A DNA stretch of 5,149 nucleotides from Thermoplasmatota archaeon (GCA_030591285.1 JAUVBH010000144.1:1-5149), one strand, 5' to 3'; positions 1 to 5,149 are shown, numbered from the stretch's first letter. Numbers and translations: made by a program. The notes: generated from the letters alone by a model not told the origin.

Positions 1-51
1 GAGTTTGAGGTTATAAACAATGTCCCACTCCCGCCGAATAAGGCAAAATGA
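1..51 (+). CDS. Possible 3' end of an upstream gene, partial
   Basis: The first forward frame is open from base 1 and reads EFEVINNVPLPPNKAK before a TGA at 49-51. The other two forward frames hit stops within the first 15 bases. If real, these are the last 16 codons of a gene lying mostly outside the window, and it would converge on the large minus-strand gene ending at 202. Sixteen open codons occur by chance nearly half the time, so the support is weak. No product can be named from this stretch. Confidence 0.25.
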   Translation, partial: EFEVINNVPLPPNKAK

Positions 52-69
52 GAAAACTCAGGAGAGCGT

Positions 70-101
70 TACCGAAAATGGACGTAATTGGAAAAGTTGA
101 G
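70..101. repeat. Copy A of a 32-bp direct repeat flanking the large gene
   Basis: This stretch matches 4065-4096 at about 26 of 32 positions in the same orientation. The core TACCGA-R-AATGGACGTAA (18 bases) has a single difference. Copy A lies about 100 bases beyond the stop of the large minus-strand gene. Read on the minus strand, both copies translate to a similar hydrophobic pattern (FPITSIFG here, LPFTSILG in the other), but neither sits in a convincing gene. Function is unknown. Confidence 0.5.
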
Positions 102-161
102 AGGATTATGCATATAAAACTATAGGGCGAAGAATTGAGAAGTCTTCTTTAGGGGAATAAA

Positions 162-183
162 GCAAAAAACACATCCTAAAAAT
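162..183 (-). terminator. Oligo-T termination region of the large surface-protein gene
   Basis: Read on the minus strand, two uninterrupted T runs follow the TAA stop at 204-202: five Ts (complement of 178-182) and six Ts (complement of 164-169). Archaeal RNA polymerase commonly terminates at such oligo-T stretches without needing a stable hairpin. The first run begins about 20 bases past the stop, which is a natural place for termination. This is inferred from position and composition only. Confidence 0.5.
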
Positions 184-201
184 GGGATTCTCTATACACT
201 T

Positions 202-3200
202 TTACTGTTCCCTATCATCAAGGATTATACCATTGCTTATCTTTCTTTTATAGATGAAGAAACCAAGAACTGACAAGATAACCATCGTTGAGATGATTAA
301 TAGGAGCAATATTGGTAATAGAGATCTTGATTTCTCTGGCTCAATAGACTCTGATGGAATTATGACAGATATTTCAATCACTAAGTGAGTTGTATCGGTC
401 CCATCAGTCAAATCAATTATTACTGAATGATTCCCAACATCGTTCAATGTTGTTGTCCAGATGATAAATCCCGTCGTCCTATCAATATACAGTTCTTGTG
501 GAGCAGAGAATTTAGTGAACTCAAGGTTATCCTTATCGTCCATATCACTGTCGGATCCCATCAAACTCAGCCTGAGCTCACTCCCTGCCACGATGGATAT
601 ATTCTCAACTGGTTGTATTTGCGGAGCGCGGTTGACACGGAACCTCTGTACCCCATCTATACAGGTTCCGGTTGTCCTTTCAGTTCTCGGAATAATTGTC
701 CAATGAATGATATCTCCAGGAGAGACATCAGTGAGGGAATATGTTGTTGAACCGTTGGTGATCAGGATATTCTCGGAACTAGGAAGGTCCTCGAGTATTA
801 CCTCGTCTCTGGAATAATATACCACGTACTGAATATTCCCCTGGTCCTGGGGAAAGAAGAACAACTCCCAATCAAGGGTGACATTGCGGTAGCTTATCTT
901 CTCATCATTGCCTGGAGATATCAGCTTTATCAATGGGGTATGAAGAGGAATTACCTCCAGTTCGAATGAATGATATATTGTAGTCTTTCCATCGGAGACG
1001 CTGAGTTCGACCATCAGGACATATGGGTCGGTGATGAAAGGTTCCAGACCTGCGGTCCACCAGATCTCACCCCTTTCGGAATCGATTGAGATATTTGAAG
1101 GGGGTGAGGACCCGATCCCGAATGTAAGTTTATCATCGGGATCAGGATCTGAAGCGTTTACATCGAAGTGATAATCGTCGCCGACCATCAGTGATCTATC
1201 TCCAGGCACGTCCAGCCATAATGGAGCATCGTTGACCTCCGCCACAATTAGATTGAATTCCCTGCTGTCCAACCCTCCTCTGACATCCTCAACGGATATA
1301 TTAACAATGTATGAACCTACATCTTCCTGAGCCGGAGTGCCAGAGAGGATCCCTGATGTCCCGTTCAGTGTCAGCCATTCTGCATCGGTGGATAGGTTCC
1401 AAATGAATTCTTCTGGGTCATCGATATCCACCGCATCGTAGTCAACCAGATACAGCTCTTCCTCGACGACTATCTTTTGGTCCAGGCCAATGATCTTTGG
1501 AGCGTCATTTACATCGATTACTTGAAGAGCGAATTCCTGCCAGCGCTTTCCACCATTCCCATCGTTCACTGTGATGTTAACATCATAAATCCCAACATCA
1601 TCATTACTTGGAGTTCCAGAGAGGAGCCCTGAATATCGATCGAGATCCAACCAATCAGCATTGGTTGCATGTGTCCATCTTGTAATTCCCGACGGATCAT
1701 CGCTTGAATCGTAGTCCACAATATAAGCCTCATCCTCAAGTGTAGTGTTCCTACTTTCAGTGAGGATCTTGGGAGGTGTGTTTAAAACAGTAATGGAAAA
1801 GCCGATGGTCTCAGTGAAACCATAGAGATCACGGGCAGTGATCTCGATCTCGAACAATCCGATATCATCGTTCAATGGTATTCCTGCAAGGCGATTATGA
1901 TCTCCTTTCCATGTCAGCCAATCGTTGATATCAAAGGTCACATCCCAACCAATCACCGGGTTCATTCCATCTGATCTGAACTCCATACTGAGAAGCTCAT
2001 CCTCATAGATGGTCATATCACCAGGTTTGGGATGGATATTTACTGGGATGCCAATGAAAAGCTCAGTGGACAATCCCCTCCCTTCCCTTGATTCGATCTC
2101 AAGGGTGTCTCCAATCCTTGTTTGGACATTCTTACCGAATGTTTCATCCCATGAGACCGTTAGCTCGCTTCTGAATACCCCTGTATTGACCCCTACCTCA
2201 TCGAGCCAAAGGACATGATCATAGGTATATCCACCATCAACTTCCACCATTGCTCTATCACGAGATAGTGGATTGCTATCCTTCCCGACAACCTGGAGAT
2301 AAACGGTTGTATTGATCGGTGTCCAGTTGATCTCCCTGGTATAACCTGGATCCGAGAAAACCTTTAACTGAGCAACATCGACCGGAGCATATGTCATGTA
2401 CGGGAAGATCAAGTAAACGGCTCCTGTATGCCGTCCTTTGGACCCATTTCTGGGGGCCCCGATCAGAATGTCAGGTATCGTATCTCCATTGACATCTCCG
2501 TTCCCGGATATCGAGGAACCAGAATATTCCTGGGTCGTTCCCATGAACGACGCGTTCATTTTCCCGAAGGAAAGGTTCCTGAACTTGAACCTCTCCCTTC
2601 CCAGAACCAGGTAGGTCTCTCCTCCGTTCAGGGCTCCAGAGCGGACACCTGCCGCAATGAAGTCATCATATCCATCGAAGTTGATATCTCCGAGGTAGGA
2701 TATTTGTGAACCGATGTGGCCATAACTGTTTTCACCGATCAAAGACAGATCATATTCTGCACGGCCTGTTCTGTATAGCTTCTTCCAACCACTCGTTCTA
2801 CCGTGAATGACATAGACTGTCCCTGCTTGTATTGTTGGACCACCGCTTTGAGGGTAACTTGGCGATCCAATGACCAGATCTTCGATTCCATCCCCGTTGA
2901 TATCTCCTTTGGAATCCATATCCACACCCAAATGTCCGTTCGTGGGTCCGTCAATAGTGACATCGCAAATAGATATGTTCAGATTCCTTCTCCATCTTGA
3001 GTTGTTTCCAAAGAAGATATACACCCTGCCATCATGTCTTCTTCCATGGGAAGCGACCATCAGATCATCGATCCCATCTCCGTTGATATCACCTCCGCCA
3101 TGAACTGACCTCCCCACTCTCTTCCAATCATCGAAACCATAGAACGAAGCATCACATGTTGAGGCGTTCTGGTTTCTGGACCATCCACTGCTTTTTCCAT

Positions 3201-3894
3201 ATACGATGTAAGCTTTACCGGATTGGTTTCCTCCGAAATCGCTGTGAAGAGCAACCATGGCGAAGTCATCAAAACCGTCATCATCAATATCACCGACGCA
3301 CGAGATGGAGTAACCAAAGTCGTCTTCAGGGAACTCTCCGTAAAATGATGCCGAACAGTTGGAGATGTTCATGTCTATCTCCCATCCAATCTCTTTTCCA
3401 AGGATAAGATATACCTTCCCTGTGTAATTCGGATATTCATCAAGGTTCAGGGCAGTTATCAGAAAATCAGCATATCCATCTCCGTTGACATCCCCAGCAC
3501 CTGCCACTCTCCCTCCGAGCATGTTACCTGCCTGTTCACCGTGGAAAGAGGCGGATGAATTGGAGATGTTCATGTCCATAACATAACCGCTTTCCTTGCC
3601 GAATATCAAATAGACCTGACCAGAATCGTTTCCATTCTCATCGTTGGTCGGAGCCCCTATAAGAATATCATCGAATCCATCCTTGTTTACATCTCCGCAG
3701 ATGGATACGGAAAATCCAGCCTGATCATTTGCGCTCTCTCCAAGGAAGGTAACATTGGAATTGCACAATCGCTCATCTTGATAGTACATCGGATCGATGA
3801 ACTCACCCTCGGATCCTTCTGAAAGTAAGAATATGGTAGAAAAAAAGAGCAGACCGATTAAAAATAGGGCCTTTGCTCTCACCATTTCACCCAT
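202..3894 (-). CDS. Membrane-anchored surface protein with seven-bladed FG-GAP propeller and cadherin/Ig-like repeats
   Basis: This intact 1230-residue protein is predicted to be exported and anchored at the cell surface, probably for adhesion or ligand binding; no substrate is evident. Residues 1-27 form a Sec signal peptide: basic R6 and K8, then a hydrophobic core at about 9-24. Residues 45-500 hold seven FG-GAP repeats with calcium-loop motifs starting at D68, D135, D202, D269, D331, D403 and D467. Residues 501-620 form a beta-rich domain with a GVNTGVF motif. Residues 621-983 hold four cadherin/Ig-like repeats with typical SGTP and VNDAP motifs. Residues 986-1088 resemble fibronectin III, and 1090-1178 a fifth Ig-like domain. 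A transmembrane helix spans about 1191-1214, then KRK and a 12-residue tail that faces the cytoplasm. Many N-x-S/T sequons suggest glycosylation. ATG at 3894 is used here, but ATG at 3885 and GTG at 3882 are equally plausible starts, because GGTGA lies just upstream of them. No frameshift is seen. The family is clear; the specific function is unknown. Confidence 0.93.
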   Translation of the reverse strand: MGEMVRAKALFLIGLLFFSTIFLLSEGSEGEFIDPMYYQDERLCNSNVTFLGESANDQAGFSVSICGDVNKDGFDDILIGAPTNDENGNDSGQVYLIFGKESGYVMDMNISNSSASFHGEQAGNMLGGRVAGAGDVNGDGYADFLITALNLDEYPNYTGKVYLILGKEIGWEIDMNISNCSASFYGEFPEDDFGYSISCVGDIDDDGFDDFAMVALHSDFGGNQSGKAYIVYGKSSGWSRNQNASTCDASFYGFDDWKRVGRSVHGGGDINGDGIDDLMVASHGRRHDGRVYIFFGNNSRWRRNLNISICDVTIDGPTNGHLGVDMDSKGDINGDGIEDLVIGSPSYPQSGGPTIQAGTVYVIHGRTSGWKKLYRTGRAEYDLSLIGENSYGHIGSQISYLGDINFDGYDDFIAAGVRSGALNGGETYLVLGRERFKFRNLSFGKMNASFMGTTQEYSGSSISGNGDVNGDTIPDILIGAPRNGSKGRHTGAVYLIFPYMTYAPVDVAQLKVFSDPGYTREINWTPINTTVYLQVVGKDSNPLSRDRAMVEVDGGYTYDHVLWLDEVGVNTGVFRSELTVSWDETFGKNVQTRIGDTLEIESREGRGLSTELFIGIPVNIHPKPGDMTIYEDELLSMEFRSDGMNPVIGWDVTFDINDWLTWKGDHNRLAGIPLNDDIGLFEIEITARDLYGFTETIGFSITVLNTPPKILTESRNTTLEDEAYIVDYDSSDDPSGITRWTHATNADWLDLDRYSGLLSGTPSNDDVGIYDVNITVNDGNGGKRWQEFALQVIDVNDAPKIIGLDQKIVVEEELYLVDYDAVDIDDPEEFIWNLSTDAEWLTLNGTSGILSGTPAQEDVGSYIVNISVEDVRGGLDSREFNLIVAEVNDAPLWLDVPGDRSLMVGDDYHFDVNASDPDPDDKLTFGIGSSPPSNISIDSERGEIWWTAGLEPFITDPYVLMVELSVSDGKTTIYHSFELEVIPLHTPLIKLISPGNDEKISYRNVTLDWELFFFPQDQGNIQYVVYYSRDEVILEDLPSSENILITNGSTTYSLTDVSPGDIIHWTIIPRTERTTGTCIDGVQRFRVNRAPQIQPVENISIVAGSELRLSLMGSDSDMDDKDNLEFTKFSAPQELYIDRTTGFIIWTTTLNDVGNHSVIIDLTDGTDTTHLVIEISVIIPSESIEPEKSRSLLPILLLLIISTMVILSVLGFFIYKRKISNGIILDDREQ
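946..2034 (-). repeat. Four tandem cadherin/Ig-like domains
   Basis: Residues about 621-705, 706-800, 801-891 and 892-983 of the large protein are successive domains of roughly 85-95 residues. The first three share a recurring W-L-x-[LW]-x-x-x-x-G-x-L-[SA]-G-[TI]-P-x-x-[DE]-D-[VI]-G motif, then a V-x-I-x-[VA]-x-D strand and a closing V-x-[ND]-A-P or N-T-P-P junction. This is the pattern of dystroglycan-type cadherin-like and putative-Ig (He_PIG) repeats. The fourth is more divergent but keeps the SDPDPDDKLTF and SVSDG strands. They probably act as a stalk holding the propeller away from the membrane; the stalk role is inference. Confidence 0.85.
2401..3762 (-). repeat. Seven FG-GAP blades encoding a complete beta-propeller
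   Basis: The blades cover residues 45-498 of the large protein. Each has a D-x-[ND]-x-D-G-[FYI]-x-D calcium loop followed by an [LI]IG[AS]P-like strand and a VYLI-FGK-like strand. The first four loops are spaced exactly 67 residues apart (D68, D135, D202, D269); later spacings are 62, 72 and 64. Blades are joined by a conserved element resembling MNISNxSASFxGE. At DNA level, a 17-base identity occurs at 3359-3375 and 3560-3576, 201 bases apart, between blades 2 and 3. The blade 7 loop (DVNGDTIPD) has lost the usual glycine. Seven repeats match the number needed to close an integrin-type propeller. Confidence 0.9.
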
Positions 3895-3903
3895 GCTCTT
3901 TTA

Positions 3904-3922
3904 GATATTAATCGATATTAAG
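3904..3922 (-). promoter_or_regulatory. TATA-like promoter with tandem TTAATATC for the large gene
   Basis: On the minus strand TTAATATC occurs twice, at 3921-3914 and 3911-3904, with 2 bases between, so the copies are 10 bp apart or one helical turn. The distal copy, CTTAATATC, lies about 20-28 bases upstream of the ATG at 3894. That is where an archaeal TATA box would sit for a leaderless or very short-leader transcript. A purine-rich AAAAAA stretch lies just upstream, possibly serving as the BRE. No transcription start is known, and AT-rich DNA yields such matches easily. Confidence 0.4.
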
Positions 3923-4064
3923 TTTTTTAGATTACATGTGTTGAAATGTCATCCTTCAAATTGGACCGATCACCATTGGATATCGATCTCATCAAATGGA
4001 AAAAAGAAGAGGTATGGGACCATTTCCCGCCATATGAGGAAAAAATGAATAGAAATGAATGTGA
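3923..4064. other. Intergenic DNA without a recognised feature
   Basis: This AT-rich stretch lies upstream of the large minus-strand gene, between its promoter region and copy B of the 32-bp repeat. Short ORFs here are T-rich hydrophobic translations of AT-rich DNA and have no domain resemblance. I see no RNA gene, inverted terminal repeat or promoter worth naming. Confidence 0.5.
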
Positions 4065-4096
4065 TACCGAGAATGGACGTAAAAGGCAAAATTAAG
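4065..4096. repeat. Copy B of the 32-bp direct repeat flanking the large gene
   Basis: This is the partner of 70-101, lying about 170 bases upstream of the start of the large minus-strand gene, so the two copies bracket that gene in direct orientation. Identity is highest in the first 18 bases and falls after position 32. It could be a remnant of an insertion or duplication, a dispersed intergenic element, or a shared regulatory sequence. No further copy was found in the window. Confidence 0.5.
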
Positions 4097-4100
4097 TTCA

Positions 4101-4132
4101 TATGATAAGAAGAAACGGGGTCCAAACCCCGT
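4101..4132 (-). terminator. Hairpin followed by a T-rich tract, possible terminator of the small minus-strand ORF
   Basis: ACGGGG (4115-4120) pairs with CCCCGT (4127-4132) around a six-base loop, giving a GC-rich six-base-pair stem. Read on the minus strand, it is followed directly by a pyrimidine-rich tract (TTTCTTCTTAT). It lies downstream of the ORF ending at 4206, so it could end that transcript. It superficially resembles a tRNA T-arm, but the loop is six rather than seven bases and no other arm is present. Confidence 0.35.
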
Positions 4133-4216
4133 CCCCGACACTTATTCTTAGAACCCCGACATGCAAGGGTATGAACCACGACACGGTGAGTTAAGAACCA
4201 CGACATCAAACATACC
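4133..4216. repeat. Four direct copies of CCMCGACAY at 21-22 bp spacing
   Basis: The 9-base core starts at 4133, 4154, 4176 and 4198 (CCCCGACAC, CCCCGACAT, CCACGACAC, CCACGACAT). For the last three copies the match extends three bases upstream as GAA. Spacings are 21, 22 and 22 bases, about two turns of DNA; the intervening bases differ. An inverted pair, GGGTATG at 4167-4173 and CATACCC at 4211-4217, could form a 7-bp stem around the last two copies. The patch is more GC-rich than its flanks. Period 22 is not a multiple of three, which argues against coding. It could be a set of protein-binding sites or part of a structured RNA. Confidence 0.6.
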
Positions 4217-4499
4217 CCTGGATAGTATCTGGATCTGTTCTTTTACTCACCATATCTGTTCGAATTGTCAGGTAGATCTCTTTATTGATCTTTCCTTTCA
4301 TCACAAGGTCATTCAGGTCTTCTATGGTCTTTTTCCTCCTTTCTTTCTTTGGTAGCTTCTGCTTTCCGATTGTTGGCTTCACATGGTCCCTGTAGTTCTT
4401 CTGGAGCACTTTTAGACTCAGATTCACATAGAGGTATGTGATTGAAAGATTTGCTTCAGATCCTGTTTTTTTAAAATCTGTTTTGGAACAGATCCTCAC
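4206..4499 (-). CDS. Small basic hypothetical protein with a SHOCT-like C-terminal helix pair
   Basis: I do not recognise this 97-residue ORF. It would start at GTG (4499) and end at TGA, with an in-frame TAA only five codons upstream of the start, so the frame cannot extend. It is strongly basic (22 Lys/Arg against 11 Asp/Glu), with a KKERRKK cluster at 51-57. There is no signal peptide or membrane segment, so it would be cytoplasmic. Residues 58-84 read as a pattern like IEDL..LV.KGKI.KE.Y, recalling the short SHOCT motif found at the C-terminus of many prokaryotic proteins; this similarity is tentative. A TATA-like CAATATAAAG lies about 60-70 bases upstream of the GTG, and the stop overlaps the first 22-bp repeat. 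It may be a real small gene, a degraded remnant or a chance ORF. Confidence 0.35.
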   Translation of the reverse strand: MRICSKTDFKKTGSEANLSITYLYVNLSLKVLQKNYRDHVKPTIGKQKLPKKERRKKTIEDLNDLVMKGKINKEIYLTIRTDMVSKRTDPDTIQGYV

Positions 4500-4556
4500 T
4501 GGAAAATTTTCTTATGGATTCTGATGAGCATAACTTTCCCTTTTTGAAACAATTCT

Positions 4557-4568
4557 CCTTTATATTGT
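4557..4568. promoter_or_regulatory. TATA-like box between the divergent genes, direction uncertain
   Basis: CCTTTATATTGT matches the archaeal TATA consensus on the + strand (TTTATATT). Its complement AATATAAAGG is acceptable on the minus strand. For the minus strand it would place transcription starts near 4531-4535, about 35 bases before the GTG of the small ORF. For the + strand it would give a leader of about 155 bases for the beta-helix gene, which also has a nearer TATA box at 4619. Which direction it serves cannot be decided from the sequence. Confidence 0.3.
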
Positions 4569-4618
4569 AAGCAGGTTAACTTGCTATTGGACAAGAAGGA
4601 ACGCTAATAATGAATCAA

Positions 4619-4628
4619 CTTATATAAT
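4619..4628 (+). promoter_or_regulatory. TATA box for the NosD-like gene
   Basis: CTTATATAAT is a close match to an archaeal TATA box. It predicts a transcription start near 4645-4655 and a 5' leader of about 90-100 bases before the ATG at 4746. A 13-bp palindrome begins at its 3' end, so a regulator bound there would overlap or block initiation-factor access. Confidence 0.5.
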
Positions 4629-4639
4629 CGGTAACCGAT
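4627..4639. promoter_or_regulatory. Operator-like palindrome ATCGGT-A-ACCGAT
   Basis: Perfect 6-bp arms (4627-4632 and 4634-4639) flank one central base, directly abutting the TATA box and ahead of the predicted start. This size and position suit a dimeric helix-turn-helix repressor acting on the NosD-like gene. No regulator gene is visible in the window. Confidence 0.45.
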
Positions 4640-4655
4640 ACATATTGCCTCTTCA

Positions 4656-4703
4656 ATGGAGGAGAAGAGTGAATTGGATGGAATTCCATCAATCCTCGGA
4701 TAA
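4656..4703 (+). other. 15-codon mini-ORF in the leader of the NosD-like gene
   Basis: An ATG at 4656, close to the predicted transcription start, opens a short frame reading MEEKSELDGIPSILG and then TAA at 4701-4703. It would be nearly leaderless. It could be an upstream ORF that modulates translation of the main gene, or chance. No ribosome binding site precedes it. Confidence 0.2.
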
Positions 4704-4725
4704 TTTGGATTTTTTCATTCCAATT
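4672..4725 (+). other. Potential leader RNA structure with a 14-bp palindrome
   Basis: GATGGAATTCCATC at 4677-4690 is a perfect 14-bp palindrome. AATTGGA at 4672-4678 can also pair with TCCAATT at 4719-4725, so two alternative folds of the leader are possible. This lies between the predicted transcription start and the ATG at 4746. It matches no riboswitch class I know. Confidence 0.3.
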
Positions 4726-4745
4726 TAACATAGAAGCGTGGTATT

Positions 4746-5149
4746 ATGCAAAAATATGGAAAAATGTCAATATTTGGGATATTGATAATACTGATTGTGG
4801 CAGTGTTTGCTACGTTGTCGATGAACGTTGATGCTGATTCAGCACCAGAAAGTGTATGGGTTGATGATGGTTTTGATTCATCAACCAGTGGCTGGGGAGT
4901 TACCCATTTTGATTCAATACAGGATGGAATAAATGCCGTCGGTACTGATGGGACTGTTTATGTAGGTGCTGGAACGTACTATGAGGGTGTGGTCATCGGT
5001 AAAAGTCTGACTATTGAAGGAGAAAATCAAGACACAACCATTCTGCAGGGTGCCGGCAGTGGATATGGAATATTTGCTAATGGGATCTCTGATATAACCA
5101 TTTCAGAACTTCAGATCAAGAATTTCGGCATTGGGATCTACCTCTACCA
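4746..5149 (+). CDS. Secreted NosD-like right-handed beta-helix protein, 5' part only
   Basis: The frame is open from ATG 4746 to the window edge (134 codons), so the C-terminus is missing. Residues 1-30 are a Sec signal peptide: K3 and K6, a hydrophobic core at about 9-25, and a likely cleavage near the Ala at 30. The mature start carries VWVDD (37-41), then FDSIQDGI (55-62), GTVYVGAGTYYEGVVI (69-84), and SLTIEGE with TTIL (87-100). This is the usual entry into a NosD/pectate-lyase-like parallel beta-helix. The rungs continue as ISDITISELQIKNFGIGIYL (114-133), typical PbH1 repeat sequence. Such proteins are exported; in archaea many are surface proteins of unknown ligand, and carbohydrate binding or cleavage is possible but not shown. 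Shine-Dalgarno support is poor. ATG at 4764 (M7) would shorten the signal peptide and is a less likely start. No NosD copper-pathway neighbours are seen, so the symbol nosD is not justified. Confidence 0.88.
   Translation, partial: MQKYGKMSIFGILIILIVAVFATLSMNVDADSAPESVWVDDGFDSSTSGWGVTHFDSIQDGINAVGTDGTVYVGAGTYYEGVVIGKSLTIEGENQDTTILQGAGSGYGIFANGISDITISELQIKNFGIGIYLY

Noticed and set aside
138..150. AGAAG-T-CTTCT palindrome as a hairpin terminator for a + strand gene
   Set aside because: A one-base loop cannot form a hairpin, the stem is weak and only a short T run follows. It sits about 90 bases beyond a doubtful stop codon.
427..3407. Several 65-107 residue ORFs on the + strand and one in another minus-strand frame within the large gene
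   Set aside because: They lie wholly opposite or within a clearly coding, domain-rich gene. Runs of Ser, Pro and Ile/Ser reflect the complement of its Asp/Gly-rich calcium-loop codons.
202..3894. True integrin alpha homologue or eukaryotic origin
   Set aside because: The gene is one uninterrupted frame with archaeal-style flanks, and its stalk domains are cadherin/He_PIG-like rather than integrin thigh and calf domains. The likeness is architectural.
4111..4140. tRNA-like T-arm (GGGGTCCAAACCCC) and possible tRNA attachment site
   Set aside because: The loop is six bases rather than seven, and no acceptor, D or anticodon arm can be drawn around it on either strand.
3970..4209. 79-residue minus-strand ORF
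   Set aside because: It would start at TTG, its first part is the 22-bp repeat patch read through shifting frames, and the rest is hydrophobic sequence typical of T-rich non-coding DNA. No domain or ribosome binding site is seen.
4133..4216. CRISPR array
   Set aside because: The conserved core is only 9-12 bases and the intervening segments 10-13 bases, far too short for repeats and spacers, and there are no cas genes.
4746..5149. NosD proper of the nitrous-oxide reductase maturation pathway
   Set aside because: The beta-helix fold is shared by many surface proteins, and no nos-type neighbour or copper motif is visible, so a specific NosD role is not supported.

Overview
This window most likely comes from an archaeon, probably a Thermoplasmata-type euryarchaeote. 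That inference rests on several things: the promoters look like TATA boxes rather than -35/-10 pairs, Shine-Dalgarno sequences are weak or absent, oligo-T runs follow a stop codon, and both recognisable proteins belong to secreted families common in such archaea (FG-GAP propeller with cadherin/Ig repeats, and a NosD-like beta-helix). A bacterial origin is not formally excluded. Base composition is moderate in the large gene and AT-rich between genes.

Layout. Bases 1-51 may be the last codons of a + strand gene running in from the left (weak). Bases 202-3894, minus strand, hold one large intact gene for a 1230-residue cell-surface protein. It has a Sec signal peptide, seven FG-GAP repeats forming a complete beta-propeller, an unclassified beta-domain, several cadherin/Ig-like domains, one fibronectin-III-like domain, one C-terminal transmembrane helix and a short basic tail. 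This resembles the domain plan of an integrin alpha chain. Bases 3895-4205 are intergenic: a TATA-like direct repeat just upstream of the large gene, then a copy of a roughly 32-bp sequence that also occurs just past the 3' end of the large gene, then a GC-rich patch with a hairpin and four copies of a 9-bp core at 21-22 bp spacing. Bases 4206-4499, minus strand, carry a small basic hypothetical ORF of doubtful status. Bases 4500-4745 are intergenic, with TATA-like boxes, a 13-bp operator-like palindrome and a leader containing a 14-bp perfect palindrome and a 15-codon mini-ORF. Bases 4746-5149, + strand, are the 5' part of a secreted NosD-like right-handed beta-helix protein that continues off the right edge.

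Together this looks like a cell-envelope accessory locus: two exported repeat proteins expressed away from each other, with a small ORF and unexplained repeat-rich DNA between them. I see no defence system, CRISPR array, transposase or confident tRNA. The leads most worth following are the integrin-like layout, the 22-bp spaced repeats and the flanking 32-bp repeat.
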